Origin: Azospirillum brasilense
GTDB lineage: Bacteria > Pseudomonadota > Alphaproteobacteria > Azospirillales > Azospirillaceae
Assembly (NCBI RefSeq): GCF_007827815.1
Contig: NZ_VITH01000003.1
Location: 62,001-126,000 of the forward strand
Direction: 5' to 3'
DNA: 64,000 nt
Numbering within the stretch: position 1 is the stretch's first letter; each line of letters starts with the position of its first letter. Of the stretch, positions 26,186 through 34,939 are shown one piece after another. Position numbers and translations under genes: made by a program. The notes below the pieces were generated by a model. That model searched no databases, had not been told where the DNA came from, and saw only the letters and a list, made by a program, of their open reading frames with translations.

Positions 26186-29100
26186 TCAGGCCGTTTCGCT
26201 CGCCAGCATCTCCGCGGCCAGCCGGCTGACGGCGGGGTAGTCGGTCTTGCCGGTGCCGAGCAGGGGGATCGTCTCCACCCGCAGCACATCGCGGGGAATG
26301 GCGATCTCCGGCGCGCCCTTGGCCTTGGCCGCCGCCGCCAGCGCGTCGCGGGTCGGGCCGGTGCCAGCGGTGACCAGAACGATCCGCTCGCCGCGCCGGG
26401 CGTCCGGCAGGGCGACGGCGGCGTGGGCGGCGTCCGGCGCGGCCTGGAGCGCCAGCTCCTCGACCAGTCCCAGCGGGACCATCTCGCCGGCCACCTTGGC
26501 GAAGCGCTTGACGCGCCCGACGATGCGAATGAAGCCGTCGGCGTCGATGTCCACGATGTCGCCGGTGTCGTGCCAGCCGTCCTCCGTCGGCTCGACCACG
26601 CCGGGGTTGTCGGCCCGCATATAGCCCTTCATCACGTTCGGCCCGCGCACCCGCAGCCGCCCACCGACCGGCACGCCGGGGACCGGCAGCAGCTCCGTCT
26701 CGATGCCCGGCAAAGCCTGCCCGACCGTGCCGGGGCGGAAGCGCGCCGGCGTGTTGACCGCGATCACCGGGGAGGTCTCGGTGGTGCCGTACCCCTCCAG
26801 CAGATGCACGCGCAGCCGTTCCGTGTAGGTGCGGCGCGTCTCCTCCTGCAACCGCTCGGCCCCGGCGAAGACCAGCCGCAGCGAGCGGAAGTCGTAGGGG
26901 TCCGCCGCCCGCGCCCAGGCGTTCAGGAAGAAGTCCGTGCCGAACAGCACCGTGGCGTTGGTCTGGTAGACCAGCTCCGGGATCAGCCGGACGTGGCGCG
27001 GGTTGGGGTAGAGCACCGTCTTCACCCCGTTCAGAATCGGCAGCAGCATCCCGCCGAGCAGCCCGAAGGAGTGGAAGACCGGGAGGCAGTTGAACACCAC
27101 GTCCTGCCGCGTGAAGTCGACGACGGAGGCCACCTGCGCCATGTTGGCGAGCAGGTTGTCGTGGGTCAGCGCCACGCCCTTGGGCGGCCCCTCCGACCCC
27201 GAGGTGAAGAGGATCGCCGCCACGTCGTCCGGCTGGCCTTGCGGGGGCAGGAAGCGCTCCGGCGCCACCGAGGCGGCCAGCGCCCGCAGCTTGTCGCCGA
27301 TGCCCAGCCCGCGCTTCACGTCCTCCAGATAGACGATGCTGTGGTCGGCGGCCAGCGCCTCGACCAGCGGGCCGAGCCGCCCCATCTCCACGAAGCGGGC
27401 CGACGTGACGATCCGGCGCAGCCCGGCGGCGCGGCAGGCCGCCTTCACGGCCTCCGCCCCGGCGGTGAAGTTCAGCATCGCCGCCGGCCGCCCGTAGGCC
27501 GCCAGCCCGAAGAACACCGCCGCGGTCGGCGAGGCGGTCGGCAGCAGCACGCCCACCGCCTCCCCCGGCTCGGTGCCGCGGGCCAGGATGCGGCCGAGCA
27601 CCAGGGAACGCGCGGTCAGGGCGCGGTAGGACAGCGTGGTGAAGTCGCCGTCCTGGACCGCCGCCTTGCCCCAACCGGTCTTCCGCCCGGCCTCCAGCAG
27701 GGCGAGCGCCAGCGTGTCGGGCCGCTGGCCGGCGGCGAAGACAGTTTCCGTCATGATGCGCGACAGCCAGGACTTCAGCGCCGCCCGCCGCTTCTTGCCG
27801 GCCAGACCCGTCACGTCCGGGGTGGCGACCGGCGGCATGACCGTGATGGTGATCCGCGGGAACAGGCCCAGCCGCAGCCGCCCGTGCATCCGCGACAGGA
27901 TGGAGCGCTGCGCCCCCTCGATGCAGACCGGCACGATGGGGCAGCCCGCCTTGTCGGCCAGCATGCCGGGACCGCCGTTGATCTTCATCAGCGAGCCGGT
28001 GACGGTGATCCGCCCCTCCGGGAAGATGCAGATCTTGTGGCCCTCGGCCAGGGTGCGGGCGAGCAGGCGCGTGCCCATCGGCTTGGTCGGGTCGATGGTG
28101 ACATGGTCGGCCAACGCCAGGAAGGGCTTGGCCCAGGCCTGCTGCGCGATGAAGCTGTCCACCGCGAAGCGCATCCCCGGCAGAAAGGCGGCGAGCAGAG
28201 CGCCGTCGAGGAAGGACTGGTGGTTCGGCGTGACGACGGCCGCACCCTCCAGCCGCTCCAGATGCTCCGCCCCGCGCAGCTCGACGCGGAAGGCCAGCCG
28301 GAAGAAGGCGCGGGCCAGCGCCCGCCCCATTCCCACCGCGTCGATGGCGAGCGCCAGGACGACGGCGGCCAGCATGCTCGCCCCGCCCCAGGCGGCGACG
28401 GTCAGCGGCGTGACGCCCAGCGCCAGCATGGCCGCCGCGATGCCGGAGCCGACCACCATGAACAGCGCGTTGACCACGTTGGCCGCCGCGATCACCCGGG
28501 CGCGGGCCGAGGGTGCGGCCCGGTGCTGGATCAGCGCGTAGAGCGGCACGGCGAAGGCGCCGCCCGCCGCGGCGATCAGGAACAGGTCGGCCAGCAGCGG
28601 CATCGCCCAGGGCTGGGCCAGCAGCGCCAGCGCCGACAGCGGCTCCGCCGACGGAACGTCGGGCGTCAGGAAGGGCAGCGCCGCCCCGGCCACCGCCGCG
28701 ACGAGGCCCGCCAGGGCGGCGCGGCGCGCGTCGGAGCGAGACGGCACCCGGTGCCCCAGCCCGGCGTAGACGGAGCCGACCGCCACGCCCACGGCGAAGA
28801 CCGCCAGCAGCAGGGTCGCGCCCTCGCTGTCGGTGCCCAGCGTTTCCCGCGCGATGGCCGGGAACTGCGCCATGACGACCGCCCCGACGCCCCAGAAGAC
28901 CGAGATGCCGTAGATCGCCAGCATCGACACGCGGTCCCGCGCGGTGGCGCGCAGCACGCGCAATGTGACCGACACCGGGTTCAGCCCGACGCGCACCGTC
29001 CGGTCGGCGTTGCCCGCCCGCGGGATCAGCAGCGACGCCGCCAGCCCGCCCAGCGCCGTCGCGCCGAGCAGCCCCGGAAGCGCCAGCGGGTGGGCCAGGG

Positions 29101-29596
29101 CCAGCGAACCTCCCGCGATGGTGCCCAGCAGGATCGCCACGAAGGTCCCGGCCTCGACCAGACCATTGCCGGCGGTCAGTTCCTCCGGTTTCAGAAGGTC
29201 GGGGAGCAGACCGTACTTGACCGGCCCGAAGACGGTGGAATGGGCGCCCATGCCGACCAGCGCGACGATCAGCACGCCGAGGTCGGCGCGCATGATGCCC
29301 CAGGCGGCGATCGCCATCAGGCCGATCTCCGCCACCTTCACGGCGCGGGCGATCAGCGTGCGGTCGAACCGGTCGGCCAACTGGCCGGCGGTCGCCGAGA
29401 ACAGCAGGAAGGGCACGGTGAAGGCCGCCGCGGCGAGCGTGGAGATCAGCGCGCCGTCACCCGCCGTCCCCGCCATGCCATAGACCGCCAGCACCGCGAT
29501 GGCGCCGCGCAGCACGTTGTCGCCGAAGGCGCCGAGGAACTGGGTGACGAACAGCGGCAGGAAGCGCCGCGTGGCGAGAAGGCCGAATCCGCTCAT
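26186..29596 (-). CDS. MFS-PlsC-acyl-CoA/ACP synthetase three-domain fusion (LplT-Aas type)
   Basis: An 1136-residue fusion for lysophospholipid recycling. Residues 1-400 are a 12-segment MFS transporter like LplT. Residues 440-620 are a PlsC acyltransferase with NHQSFLD (about 456) and FPEGRITVTG (about 522). Residues 650-1130 are an AMP-forming acyl synthetase with FTSGSEGPPKGVALTHDN (about 795) and YGTTETSPVIAVN. In E. coli LplT (transport) and Aas (acyltransferase plus synthetase) are separate; here one chain would flip, activate and reacylate. It starts 3 bases after a tetR gene, so the two form an operon. Confidence 0.9.
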   Translation of the reverse strand: MSGFGLLATRRFLPLFVTQFLGAFGDNVLRGAIAVLAVYGMAGTAGDGALISTLAAAAFTVPFLLFSATAGQLADRFDRTLIARAVKVAEIGLMAIAAWGIMRADLGVLIVALVGMGAHSTVFGPVKYGLLPDLLKPEELTAGNGLVEAGTFVAILLGTIAGGSLALAHPLALPGLLGATALGGLAASLLIPRAGNADRTVRVGLNPVSVTLRVLRATARDRVSMLAIYGISVFWGVGAVVMAQFPAIARETLGTDSEGATLLLAVFAVGVAVGSVYAGLGHRVPSRSDARRAALAGLVAAVAGAALPFLTPDVPSAEPLSALALLAQPWAMPLLADLFLIAAAGGAFAVPLYALIQHRAAPSARARVIAAANVVNALFMVVGSGIAAAMLALGVTPLTVAAWGGASMLAAVVLALAIDAVGMGRALARAFFRLAFRVELRGAEHLERLEGAAVVTPNHQSFLDGALLAAFLPGMRFAVDSFIAQQAWAKPFLALADHVTIDPTKPMGTRLLARTLAEGHKICIFPEGRITVTGSLMKINGGPGMLADKAGCPIVPVCIEGAQRSILSRMHGRLRLGLFPRITITVMPPVATPDVTGLAGKKRRAALKSWLSRIMTETVFAAGQRPDTLALALLEAGRKTGWGKAAVQDGDFTTLSYRALTARSLVLGRILARGTEPGEAVGVLLPTASPTAAVFFGLAAYGRPAAMLNFTAGAEAVKAACRAAGLRRIVTSARFVEMGRLGPLVEALAADHSIVYLEDVKRGLGIGDKLRALAASVAPERFLPPQGQPDDVAAILFTSGSEGPPKGVALTHDNLLANMAQVASVVDFTRQDVVFNCLPVFHSFGLLGGMLLPILNGVKTVLYPNPRHVRLIPELVYQTNATVLFGTDFFLNAWARAADPYDFRSLRLVFAGAERLQEETRRTYTERLRVHLLEGYGTTETSPVIAVNTPARFRPGTVGQALPGIETELLPVPGVPVGGRLRVRGPNVMKGYMRADNPGVVEPTEDGWHDTGDIVDIDADGFIRIVGRVKRFAKVAGEMVPLGLVEELALQAAPDAAHAAVALPDARRGERIVLVTAGTGPTRDALAAAAKAKGAPEIAIPRDVLRVETIPLLGTGKTDYPAVSRLAAEMLASETA

Positions 29597-29599
29597 GCG

Positions 29600-30181
29600 T
29601 CAGGCTCCCTTTCCGGTGGACAGGCCGCGCAGCAGCGCGTCGGCGACCGTGTCGGCCAGCGCGCCGAGCGGGGCCGTCTGCCGTCCGTAAACGTGCGACT
29701 GGATGTTGAGGACGATGGCGCCGATCACCGTGTGGGCCAGCGCCTCACGGTCGGCGTCGACGATGCTCCCCTCCGCGATGCCGTCGCCGACGATGGCGCA
29801 GACCGCGTCCACCGGCGTCTCCAAACCGTCGGGCACCAGCGGCAGCGCGTCGTGCTGCGACAGCAGCAGGAAGCGCGCGCGGTCGGGCGCCGCCTCAACC
29901 AGACCGAAGGCCCAGGCGACGACGCGGCGCAGCCGCTGCGGCGCCGGACCGCCCCCCGCCGCCGCGCTCAGGTCATGCGACAGGGCGGTGTATTCGGCGG
30001 CGAACAGGGCGGCGGCAAGCTCCTCCTTGCTCGCCCAATGGCGGTACAGCGCCCCCTCCGACACCCCGGCGGCGCGGGCGATGTCCTTGATGGTGGTGGC
30101 CTTCACCCCCTTCTGGGCGAACAGCGCGATGGCGGCGTCCCGGACCTTGTTGCGTGCGTCGTTGCGGGCATCTTTGGACAT
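29600..30181 (-). CDS. TetR/AcrR-family regulator
   Basis: A 193-residue repressor-type protein. The helix-turn-helix is IKDIARAAGVSEGALYRHWASKEELAAA (landmarks GVSEGALYRHW), followed by a helical ligand domain. ATG 30181 is preferred over longer frames because the DNA-binding domain begins about ten residues later. A perfect 18-bp palindrome lies 27-44 bases upstream, where a TetR protein would repress itself and the acyltransferase fusion that follows. A fatty-acyl or lysolipid signal would be logical. Confidence 0.88.
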   Translation of the reverse strand: MSKDARNDARNKVRDAAIALFAQKGVKATTIKDIARAAGVSEGALYRHWASKEELAAALFAAEYTALSHDLSAAAGGGPAPQRLRRVVAWAFGLVEAAPDRARFLLLSQHDALPLVPDGLETPVDAVCAIVGDGIAEGSIVDADREALAHTVIGAIVLNIQSHVYGRQTAPLGALADTVADALLRGLSTGKGA

Positions 30182-30207
30182 GGCGCTTCCGTTCGTGGCG
30201 TTCGTTA

Positions 30208-30225
30208 TGAGTGAACGTTCACTCA
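30208..30225. promoter_or_regulatory. Perfect 18-bp TetR-type operator
   Basis: TGAGTGAAC followed by its reverse complement GTTCACTCA. The GTGAACGTTCAC core is typical of operators for TetR regulators of lipid and fatty-acid genes. Confidence 0.75.
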
Positions 30226-30277
30226 AATCCTGCACGGAACCGGTCCGCGCTGCAAGGGTGATGTGACGGCACCGCAT

Positions 30278-30309
30278 CCCCGTGCGCTTTGCACGACGGG
30301 GGCTTTTTT
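30278..30309 (+). terminator. Imperfect hairpin with T tract upstream of the amidohydrolase
   Basis: GTGC/GCAC and flanking CCCC/GGGG pair around a GCTTT loop with a small bulge, followed by TTTTTT. It would stop rightward transcripts before the amidohydrolase gene, yet no rightward gene precedes it. It could end a short RNA or act as a leader attenuator. Confidence 0.35.
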
Positions 30310-30356
30310 GGGCAAGATCATTCGCACACACTCATGAAACACAGGGAACCAGGGAC

Positions 30357-31529
30357 ATGGTGAGGACGATCGACGGGACGGAGGCGCTGACGGCCGACAT
30401 GACCGCGTGGCGGCGCGACCTGCACGCCCACCCGGAAACGGCCTTCGAGGAGGAGCGGACCAGCGACTTCGTGGCGGAGAAGCTGGCCTCCTTCGGGCTG
30501 GAGGTTCACCGCGGCCTCGCCAAGACCGGCGTGGTCGGCCTGCTGCGCAACGGCGAGGGTCCGGCGGTCGCCTTCCGCGCCGACATGGACGCCCTGCACA
30601 TCCACGAGCAGACCAACCTGCCCCACGCCTCGCGCAATCCTGGGCGCATGCACGCCTGCGGGCACGACGGGCACACGGCGATGCTGCTGGGCGCGGCGCG
30701 CCACCTGTCGGCGCATCCGAACTTCCAGGGCACCATCGCCTTCGTCTTCCAGCCCGCGGAGGAGAACGAGGGCGGCGGGCGCGTGATGGTCGAGGACGGT
30801 CTGTTCGAGAAATTCCCCGTCGAGCAGGTCTACGGCATGCACAACTGGCCGGGGCTGGAGGTCGGCAAGATCGCGCTGCGCCCCGGCCCGATCATGGCCG
30901 CCTACGACATCTTCGAACTGACCCTGACCGGCAAGGGCACCCACGCCGGCATGCCCCATCTGGGCACCGACACGATCCTGGCCGGCACCCAGATCGTCAA
31001 CGCCTGGCAGACCATCGCCAGCCGCAGCGTGCATCCCGTCGATTCCGCCGTGGTCAGCGTCACGCAGTTCCACGCGGGCGATACGTGGAATGTCCTGCCG
31101 GCCACCGCCGTCCTGCGTGGAACCGTCCGGACCTTCCGCAAGGAGGTGCAGGACATGGTGGAGCGGCGCATGGGCGAACTGGCCAAGGCCATCGCCGGCG
31201 GCTTCGGGATCGAGGCGGAGATGCGCTACGAGCGCCGCTATCCGTCCACGGTGAACGAGGCCGGGGCGACCGAGCTGGCCCGCCGCGCCGCCGCCGGAGT
31301 CGTCGGCGAATCGGGGCTGGACCTGGACCCGATGCCCAGCATGGGCGCCGAGGATTTCGCCTTCATGCTGCAGCGGCGGCCCGGCTGCTACGTCTGGGTC
31401 GGCGCCGGGCCGTCGGACGGCGGGCGCAACCTGCACAGCCCGCATTACGACTTCAACGACGCGGTCCTGCCCATCGGCCTCAGCTATTGGGTGCGACTGG
31501 CCGAAACGGTGCTGCCGCGCGCGGCGTGA
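30357..31529 (+). CDS. M20D-family amidohydrolase (hippurate/N-acyl-amino-acid hydrolase type)
   Basis: A 390-residue metal-dependent amidase. Metal ligands lie in MHACGHDGHTAM (about 98-109), QPAEENEGGG, MHNWPG and the C-terminal LHSPHYDFND; DMDAL precedes. The middle dimerisation domain includes GKGTHAGMPH. Homologues remove acyl groups from amino acids (hippurate, indole-acetyl amino acids). ATG 30357 follows CAGGGA. It is the nearest rightward gene upstream of the flavin oxidase/ATC-hydrolase operon but is separated from it by a repeat pair and an operator-like region. Confidence 0.9.
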   Translation: MVRTIDGTEALTADMTAWRRDLHAHPETAFEEERTSDFVAEKLASFGLEVHRGLAKTGVVGLLRNGEGPAVAFRADMDALHIHEQTNLPHASRNPGRMHACGHDGHTAMLLGAARHLSAHPNFQGTIAFVFQPAEENEGGGRVMVEDGLFEKFPVEQVYGMHNWPGLEVGKIALRPGPIMAAYDIFELTLTGKGTHAGMPHLGTDTILAGTQIVNAWQTIASRSVHPVDSAVVSVTQFHAGDTWNVLPATAVLRGTVRTFRKEVQDMVERRMGELAKAIAGGFGIEAEMRYERRYPSTVNEAGATELARRAAAGVVGESGLDLDPMPSMGAEDFAFMLQRRPGCYVWVGAGPSDGGRNLHSPHYDFNDAVLPIGLSYWVRLAETVLPRAA

Positions 31530-31543
31530 TGGCGGGCGATATC

Positions 31544-31659
31544 CCCTCTCCCCTCTGGGGAGAGGGTTAGGGTGAGGGGGTTGCGCGTGTCCATACGTCC
31601 GGCAAAAGCGCATCCCCCTCACCGGCCCTCCGGGCACCCTCTCCCCGGAGGGGAGAGGG
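31544..31659. repeat. Pair of inverted BIME-like palindromic repeats
   Basis: Element A is a perfect 10-bp hairpin CCCTCTCCCC/GGGGAGAGGG (31544-31566) plus a TTAGGGTGAGGGGG tail. Element B is the mirror: CCCCCTCACC (31614-31623), a short spacer and another perfect CCCTCTCCCC/GGGGAGAGGG hairpin (31637-31659). The two tails are exact reverse complements, so the whole can also fold as one long structure. It lies right after the amidohydrolase stop. Confidence 0.8.
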
Positions 31660-31696
31660 TTTACAAAGGCCACCGCCGTCATTCCGGCAGCCTTGT

Positions 31697-31767
31697 ACAA
31701 ACCATCCCTATCTCCCTATGGTTTGTGTATGAAACAGGAAAATTACCGCGTCCTCGCTATGGTAATT
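31697..31767. promoter_or_regulatory. Two inverted repeats and promoter region of the oxidase-transporter operon
   Basis: ACAAACCAT (31697-31705) is mirrored by ATGGTTTGT (31718-31726) across 12 bases; AATTACC (31741-31747) is mirrored by GGTAATT (31761-31767) across 13 bases. A candidate TTGTAC-18-TATGGT promoter overlaps the first repeat. The region is AT-rich and is likely where an unknown regulator binds; no regulator gene adjoins. Confidence 0.55.
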
Positions 31768-31832
31768 GCCCGGGTATGCAATTTGTCCCATGATCGGGCC
31801 GATTTCACCCGACAGACGTGGGACAAGGCACG

Positions 31833-33158
31833 GTGAAGGCGATAGAGAACAAGACCGGTGTTCCTGGAACCGGCGGCATCTGGCAGCGGCCCGACTCCCT
31901 GTGGGAGGCCACGGCCCCGCCGCCGCCGGCCCTTCCGGCGCTCAAAGACGCGGTGGACACCGACCTGCTGGTCATCGGCGGCGGCTTCACCGGCCTGTCG
32001 GCGGCCCTGCACGCCGCCGAATCGGGCAAGCGCGCCGTCGTCCTGGAGGCGTCGGAGATCGGGCGCGGCGCGTCCGGGCGCAACAACGGACAGGTCATCC
32101 CGACCCTGACCCGCCCCGACCCCGAGGATCTCGTCGCCAAGTTCGGGCCGGAGCGGGGCGAGCGCTTCGTCGCGCTGATCCGCGACAGCGCCGAGACCCT
32201 GTTCGCCCTGATTCGCCGTCTGGGCATCGACTGCGCGGCCGAGCAGACCGGCTGGGTGCAGCCGGTCCATTCGCCGGGCCGCATCGCCATCGCCGAGCGG
32301 CGGGCCAAGCAGTGGGGCAGCCGCGGCGCCCCGGTGGAGCTGCTCGACCGCGCCGGCATTTCGGCGCTGCTGGGCACTGACGCCTACCATGGCGGCTGGA
32401 TGAACCGCAGCGGCGGCCACATCAACCCGCTGGCGCTCGCCCGCGGGCTGGCGGGCAAGGCGGTGGAGGCCGGTGCATCGGTCTTCATCAATTCTCCGGT
32501 CCTGTCGGTGGAGCGGCGCGGCGACCGCTGGGTCGCCCGCACGCCGGACGGCACGGTGACCGCCCATGCCTTGGTGCTCGGCACCAACGGCTACACCGCC
32601 GCCGTCTTCCCCGAAATCCGCACGGAGGTCGTCCCCGTCCTGTCCTGGCAGATGGCCACCCAGCCGCTGGACGAGGCGCAGCGGCGCAGCATCCTGCCCG
32701 GCCGTCAGGCCATGTCGGACACCCACGGGGACCTGCGCTTCATGCGCTACACAGCCGACCACCGGCTGGTCAGCGGCGGCGCGCTGCTGGTTCCCGTCGA
32801 CGGGGCCGACCGGCTGCGGCGCATCGTCGGCCTGCGGCTGGCCTCCATGTTCCCCACTTTGCGCGGGCTGCGGTTCGACCATGTGTGGAACGGGCGGATC
32901 GCCATGACCACCGACTACACCCCGCGGGTCCACCAGCTCGGCCCCAATGCCTTCACCTGGGCGGGCTGCAACGGACGCGGCGTCGCCCTCTCCGTCTCGC
33001 TGGGACGGGAGCTGGCCCACGCGGCGCTGGGCAGCGATCCGGCGGAGCTGGCGCTGCCGCTGACCGAGCCGCGCCCCCTGCCCTTCAACGAGCTGCTGCA
33101 ACGCATCGGCCCGTTCAAACTCCTGCAATACCGCTGGAACGACATCCGGGAAATCTGA
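31833..33158 (+). CDS. FAD-dependent amine/amino-acid oxidoreductase (DAO family, PuuB/OrdL-like)
   Basis: A 441-residue flavoprotein. The dinucleotide motif LLVIGGGFTGLSAALHA (about 47-63) and the GRGASGRNNGQV motif (about 82-93) are those of gamma-glutamylputrescine oxidase-like enzymes, and the C-terminal WAGCNGRGVALSVSLGRELA closes the FAD site. It should oxidise a secondary amine or amino acid, releasing aldehyde or imine. GTG 31833 has AAGG upstream; GTG 31818 is an alternative. It opens the operon with two ATC-hydrolase-like genes and an ABC importer. Confidence 0.88.
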   Translation: MKAIENKTGVPGTGGIWQRPDSLWEATAPPPPALPALKDAVDTDLLVIGGGFTGLSAALHAAESGKRAVVLEASEIGRGASGRNNGQVIPTLTRPDPEDLVAKFGPERGERFVALIRDSAETLFALIRRLGIDCAAEQTGWVQPVHSPGRIAIAERRAKQWGSRGAPVELLDRAGISALLGTDAYHGGWMNRSGGHINPLALARGLAGKAVEAGASVFINSPVLSVERRGDRWVARTPDGTVTAHALVLGTNGYTAAVFPEIRTEVVPVLSWQMATQPLDEAQRRSILPGRQAMSDTHGDLRFMRYTADHRLVSGGALLVPVDGADRLRRIVGLRLASMFPTLRGLRFDHVWNGRIAMTTDYTPRVHQLGPNAFTWAGCNGRGVALSVSLGRELAHAALGSDPAELALPLTEPRPLPFNELLQRIGPFKLLQYRWNDIREI

Positions 33159-33160
33159 CG

Positions 33161-33673
33161 ATGACTGAAGACACCAAGCCGCCTGCCGCCCCGGACCACG
33201 CCACGCAGCTGCGCAACGCCTACGCCATGCGGGCCGCGTCCTACGCCCACATGTTCGACGTGCTGCGCGAGCGCTACGGCACCGAGACGGCGCTGGACAT
33301 CGGGCGCGAGGCGACCCGCCGCCTGGGCGAGGCGATGGGCGTGAAGTACGCGGCGCACGGCCCCGACGACCTCGCCGGCCTGTGCCACGCCTTCCTCGAC
33401 GGCATCCCGAACCGCGATTCCATGTTCGCGCCGGAGATCAAGCGCTGCGACGGCGACGCGCTGGAGATTCATTTCCACCGCTGTCCCCTGAAGGAGGCGT
33501 GGCAGGCCCAGGGCAAGTCCGACGAGGATCTGGAGCTGCTCTGCAACATGGCCGGCGCCATCGACGGCGGCCTGTTCGAGGCGGCCGGCTTCGTCTTCCG
33601 CGGCGAGACCTGGAAGCCCGGCGACGAGGGCTGTTGCCGCCTGAAGGTCCTGCCCGGCCCGAAGGCCGCCTGA
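33161..33673 (+). CDS. L-2-amino-thiazoline-4-carboxylate (ATC) hydrolase-family protein 1
   Basis: A 170-residue protein that starts two bases after the oxidase stop. It fits the ATC_hydrolase family (PF14196): HFHRCPLKEAW, LLCNMAGAIDGGLF, AGFVFRGETWKPG and CCRLKV. The known member opens the thiazoline ring of ATC in Pseudomonas cysteine synthesis, but most members are uncharacterised. Shared landmarks with the second copy at 38377 are an RC pair, an LxCN motif and a late Cys followed by a basic strand. Cytoplasmic. Substrate unproven. Confidence 0.75.
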   Translation: MTEDTKPPAAPDHATQLRNAYAMRAASYAHMFDVLRERYGTETALDIGREATRRLGEAMGVKYAAHGPDDLAGLCHAFLDGIPNRDSMFAPEIKRCDGDALEIHFHRCPLKEAWQAQGKSDEDLELLCNMAGAIDGGLFEAAGFVFRGETWKPGDEGCCRLKVLPGPKAA

Positions 33674-33755
33674 TCCGCCGCTTAAGCCACCCAACCGTAC
33701 GACGCTGCCCAACACCGGCCTCGAAGCCGGCCTTCACAAGAAAGGTTCACCTGCG

Positions 33756-34886
33756 ATGACCGCCCTGAAGACCGCCTCCCTCGCCGCCCTCATGACGGCC
33801 GCGCTGGCCGGCACCGCTTTGACCACCGGCACCGCCCTGGCCGCCGACACCGTGAAGATCGGCTACCAGCTGCCGCTGACCGGCGAGACCGCCCAGTACG
33901 GCCAGGACTTCCGCAAGGCCGCCGAGATCGCGCTGACCGAGTTCAACGCGTCCGGCAAGCCCTTCAAGGCCGAGATCGTCTTCGAGGACAGCCGCTCCGA
34001 CGCCAAGGAGGGCACCAACATCGCCCGCAAGTTCGTGGACGACAAGGAAATCGTCGGCGTGCTGGGCGACTTCACCTCGGGCGTGTCGATGGCCTCGGCG
34101 CAGGTCTACAAGGATGCCGGGATGCCGCAGCTCTCGCAGACGGCCTCGCATCCGGACTACACGAAGATCTCCAAGTACCAGTTCCGCAACATCGCCACCC
34201 AGGCGCAGGAAGGCCCCTACAACGCCAAGTGGATGCTGTCCAAGGGCTACAAGAACATTGCCGTCATCGCCGAGCAGACCGACTGGGGCCAGTCCGTCGT
34301 CTCCGGCTTCAGCGACGGCGTGAAGGCCAACGGCGGCACGGTGGTCTTCTCCGAGTTCTTCAACCGCGGCCTGAAGGACTACCGTTCGCTGATCAGCAAG
34401 CTGGAGCGCGCGAAGCCGGACGCCATCTACACCGGCTTCTTCTACGAGGACGGCGCGCAGTTCCTGCGTCAGGTGCAGCAGCTCGGCATCAAGACCCCGG
34501 TCTACTCGACCTCGGCCGCCTACAGCCCCAAGCTGATCGAGCTGGCCGGCGAAGCCGCGGAGGGCGTGCACCTGACCTCCAACTTCCTGCCGACCGACCC
34601 GGCCCCGCACATCCAGCATTTCGTGACGGAGTGGAAGGCCGCCTCCAACGGCGCGGTTCCGGGCCAATTCCCGGCCCAGGCGTATGACGCCGTGCGCATC
34701 ATGCTGGCCGCGGTCGAGAAGGCCTACCCGAACCCGACCCGCGAGAAGGTGCGTGACGCCCTGGCCCAGACCAAGGACTTCGCCGGCGTGACCGGCAAGA
34801 CCAGCTTCAGCGCCGACCGCGAGGCTGAGAAGGAGCTGGTGAAGGTCGAGGTCAAGGGCGGCGCCTTCGTGCCGGTCGCCGACTGA
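33756..34886 (+). CDS. ABC transporter periplasmic substrate-binding protein (LivJ/HAAT type)
   Basis: A 376-residue exported protein with a clear signal peptide (cleaved after TALA, about residue 29). The mature chain begins VKIGYQLPLTGETAQYGQD, the start typical of branched-chain amino-acid and amide binding proteins, with GDFTSGVSMASAQVY forming the ligand pocket loop. It delivers its ligand to the two LivH/LivM-like permeases that follow. The ligand is likely an amino acid or amide analogue, not necessarily leucine. Confidence 0.9.
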   Translation: MTALKTASLAALMTAALAGTALTTGTALAADTVKIGYQLPLTGETAQYGQDFRKAAEIALTEFNASGKPFKAEIVFEDSRSDAKEGTNIARKFVDDKEIVGVLGDFTSGVSMASAQVYKDAGMPQLSQTASHPDYTKISKYQFRNIATQAQEGPYNAKWMLSKGYKNIAVIAEQTDWGQSVVSGFSDGVKANGGTVVFSEFFNRGLKDYRSLISKLERAKPDAIYTGFFYEDGAQFLRQVQQLGIKTPVYSTSAAYSPKLIELAGEAAEGVHLTSNFLPTDPAPHIQHFVTEWKAASNGAVPGQFPAQAYDAVRIMLAAVEKAYPNPTREKVRDALAQTKDFAGVTGKTSFSADREAEKELVKVEVKGGAFVPVAD

Positions 34887-34939
34887 CCGGCGCCCCCCGT
34901 CCGACCCGATAGCCTAACGATCTCCAGCGAACGGCCCGC

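Noticed and set aside
26423..30214. 1263-codon plus-strand open frame opposite the acyltransferase fusion
   Set aside because: Arg/Gln/His/Gly-rich shadow of the minus-strand gene with no recognisable motif.
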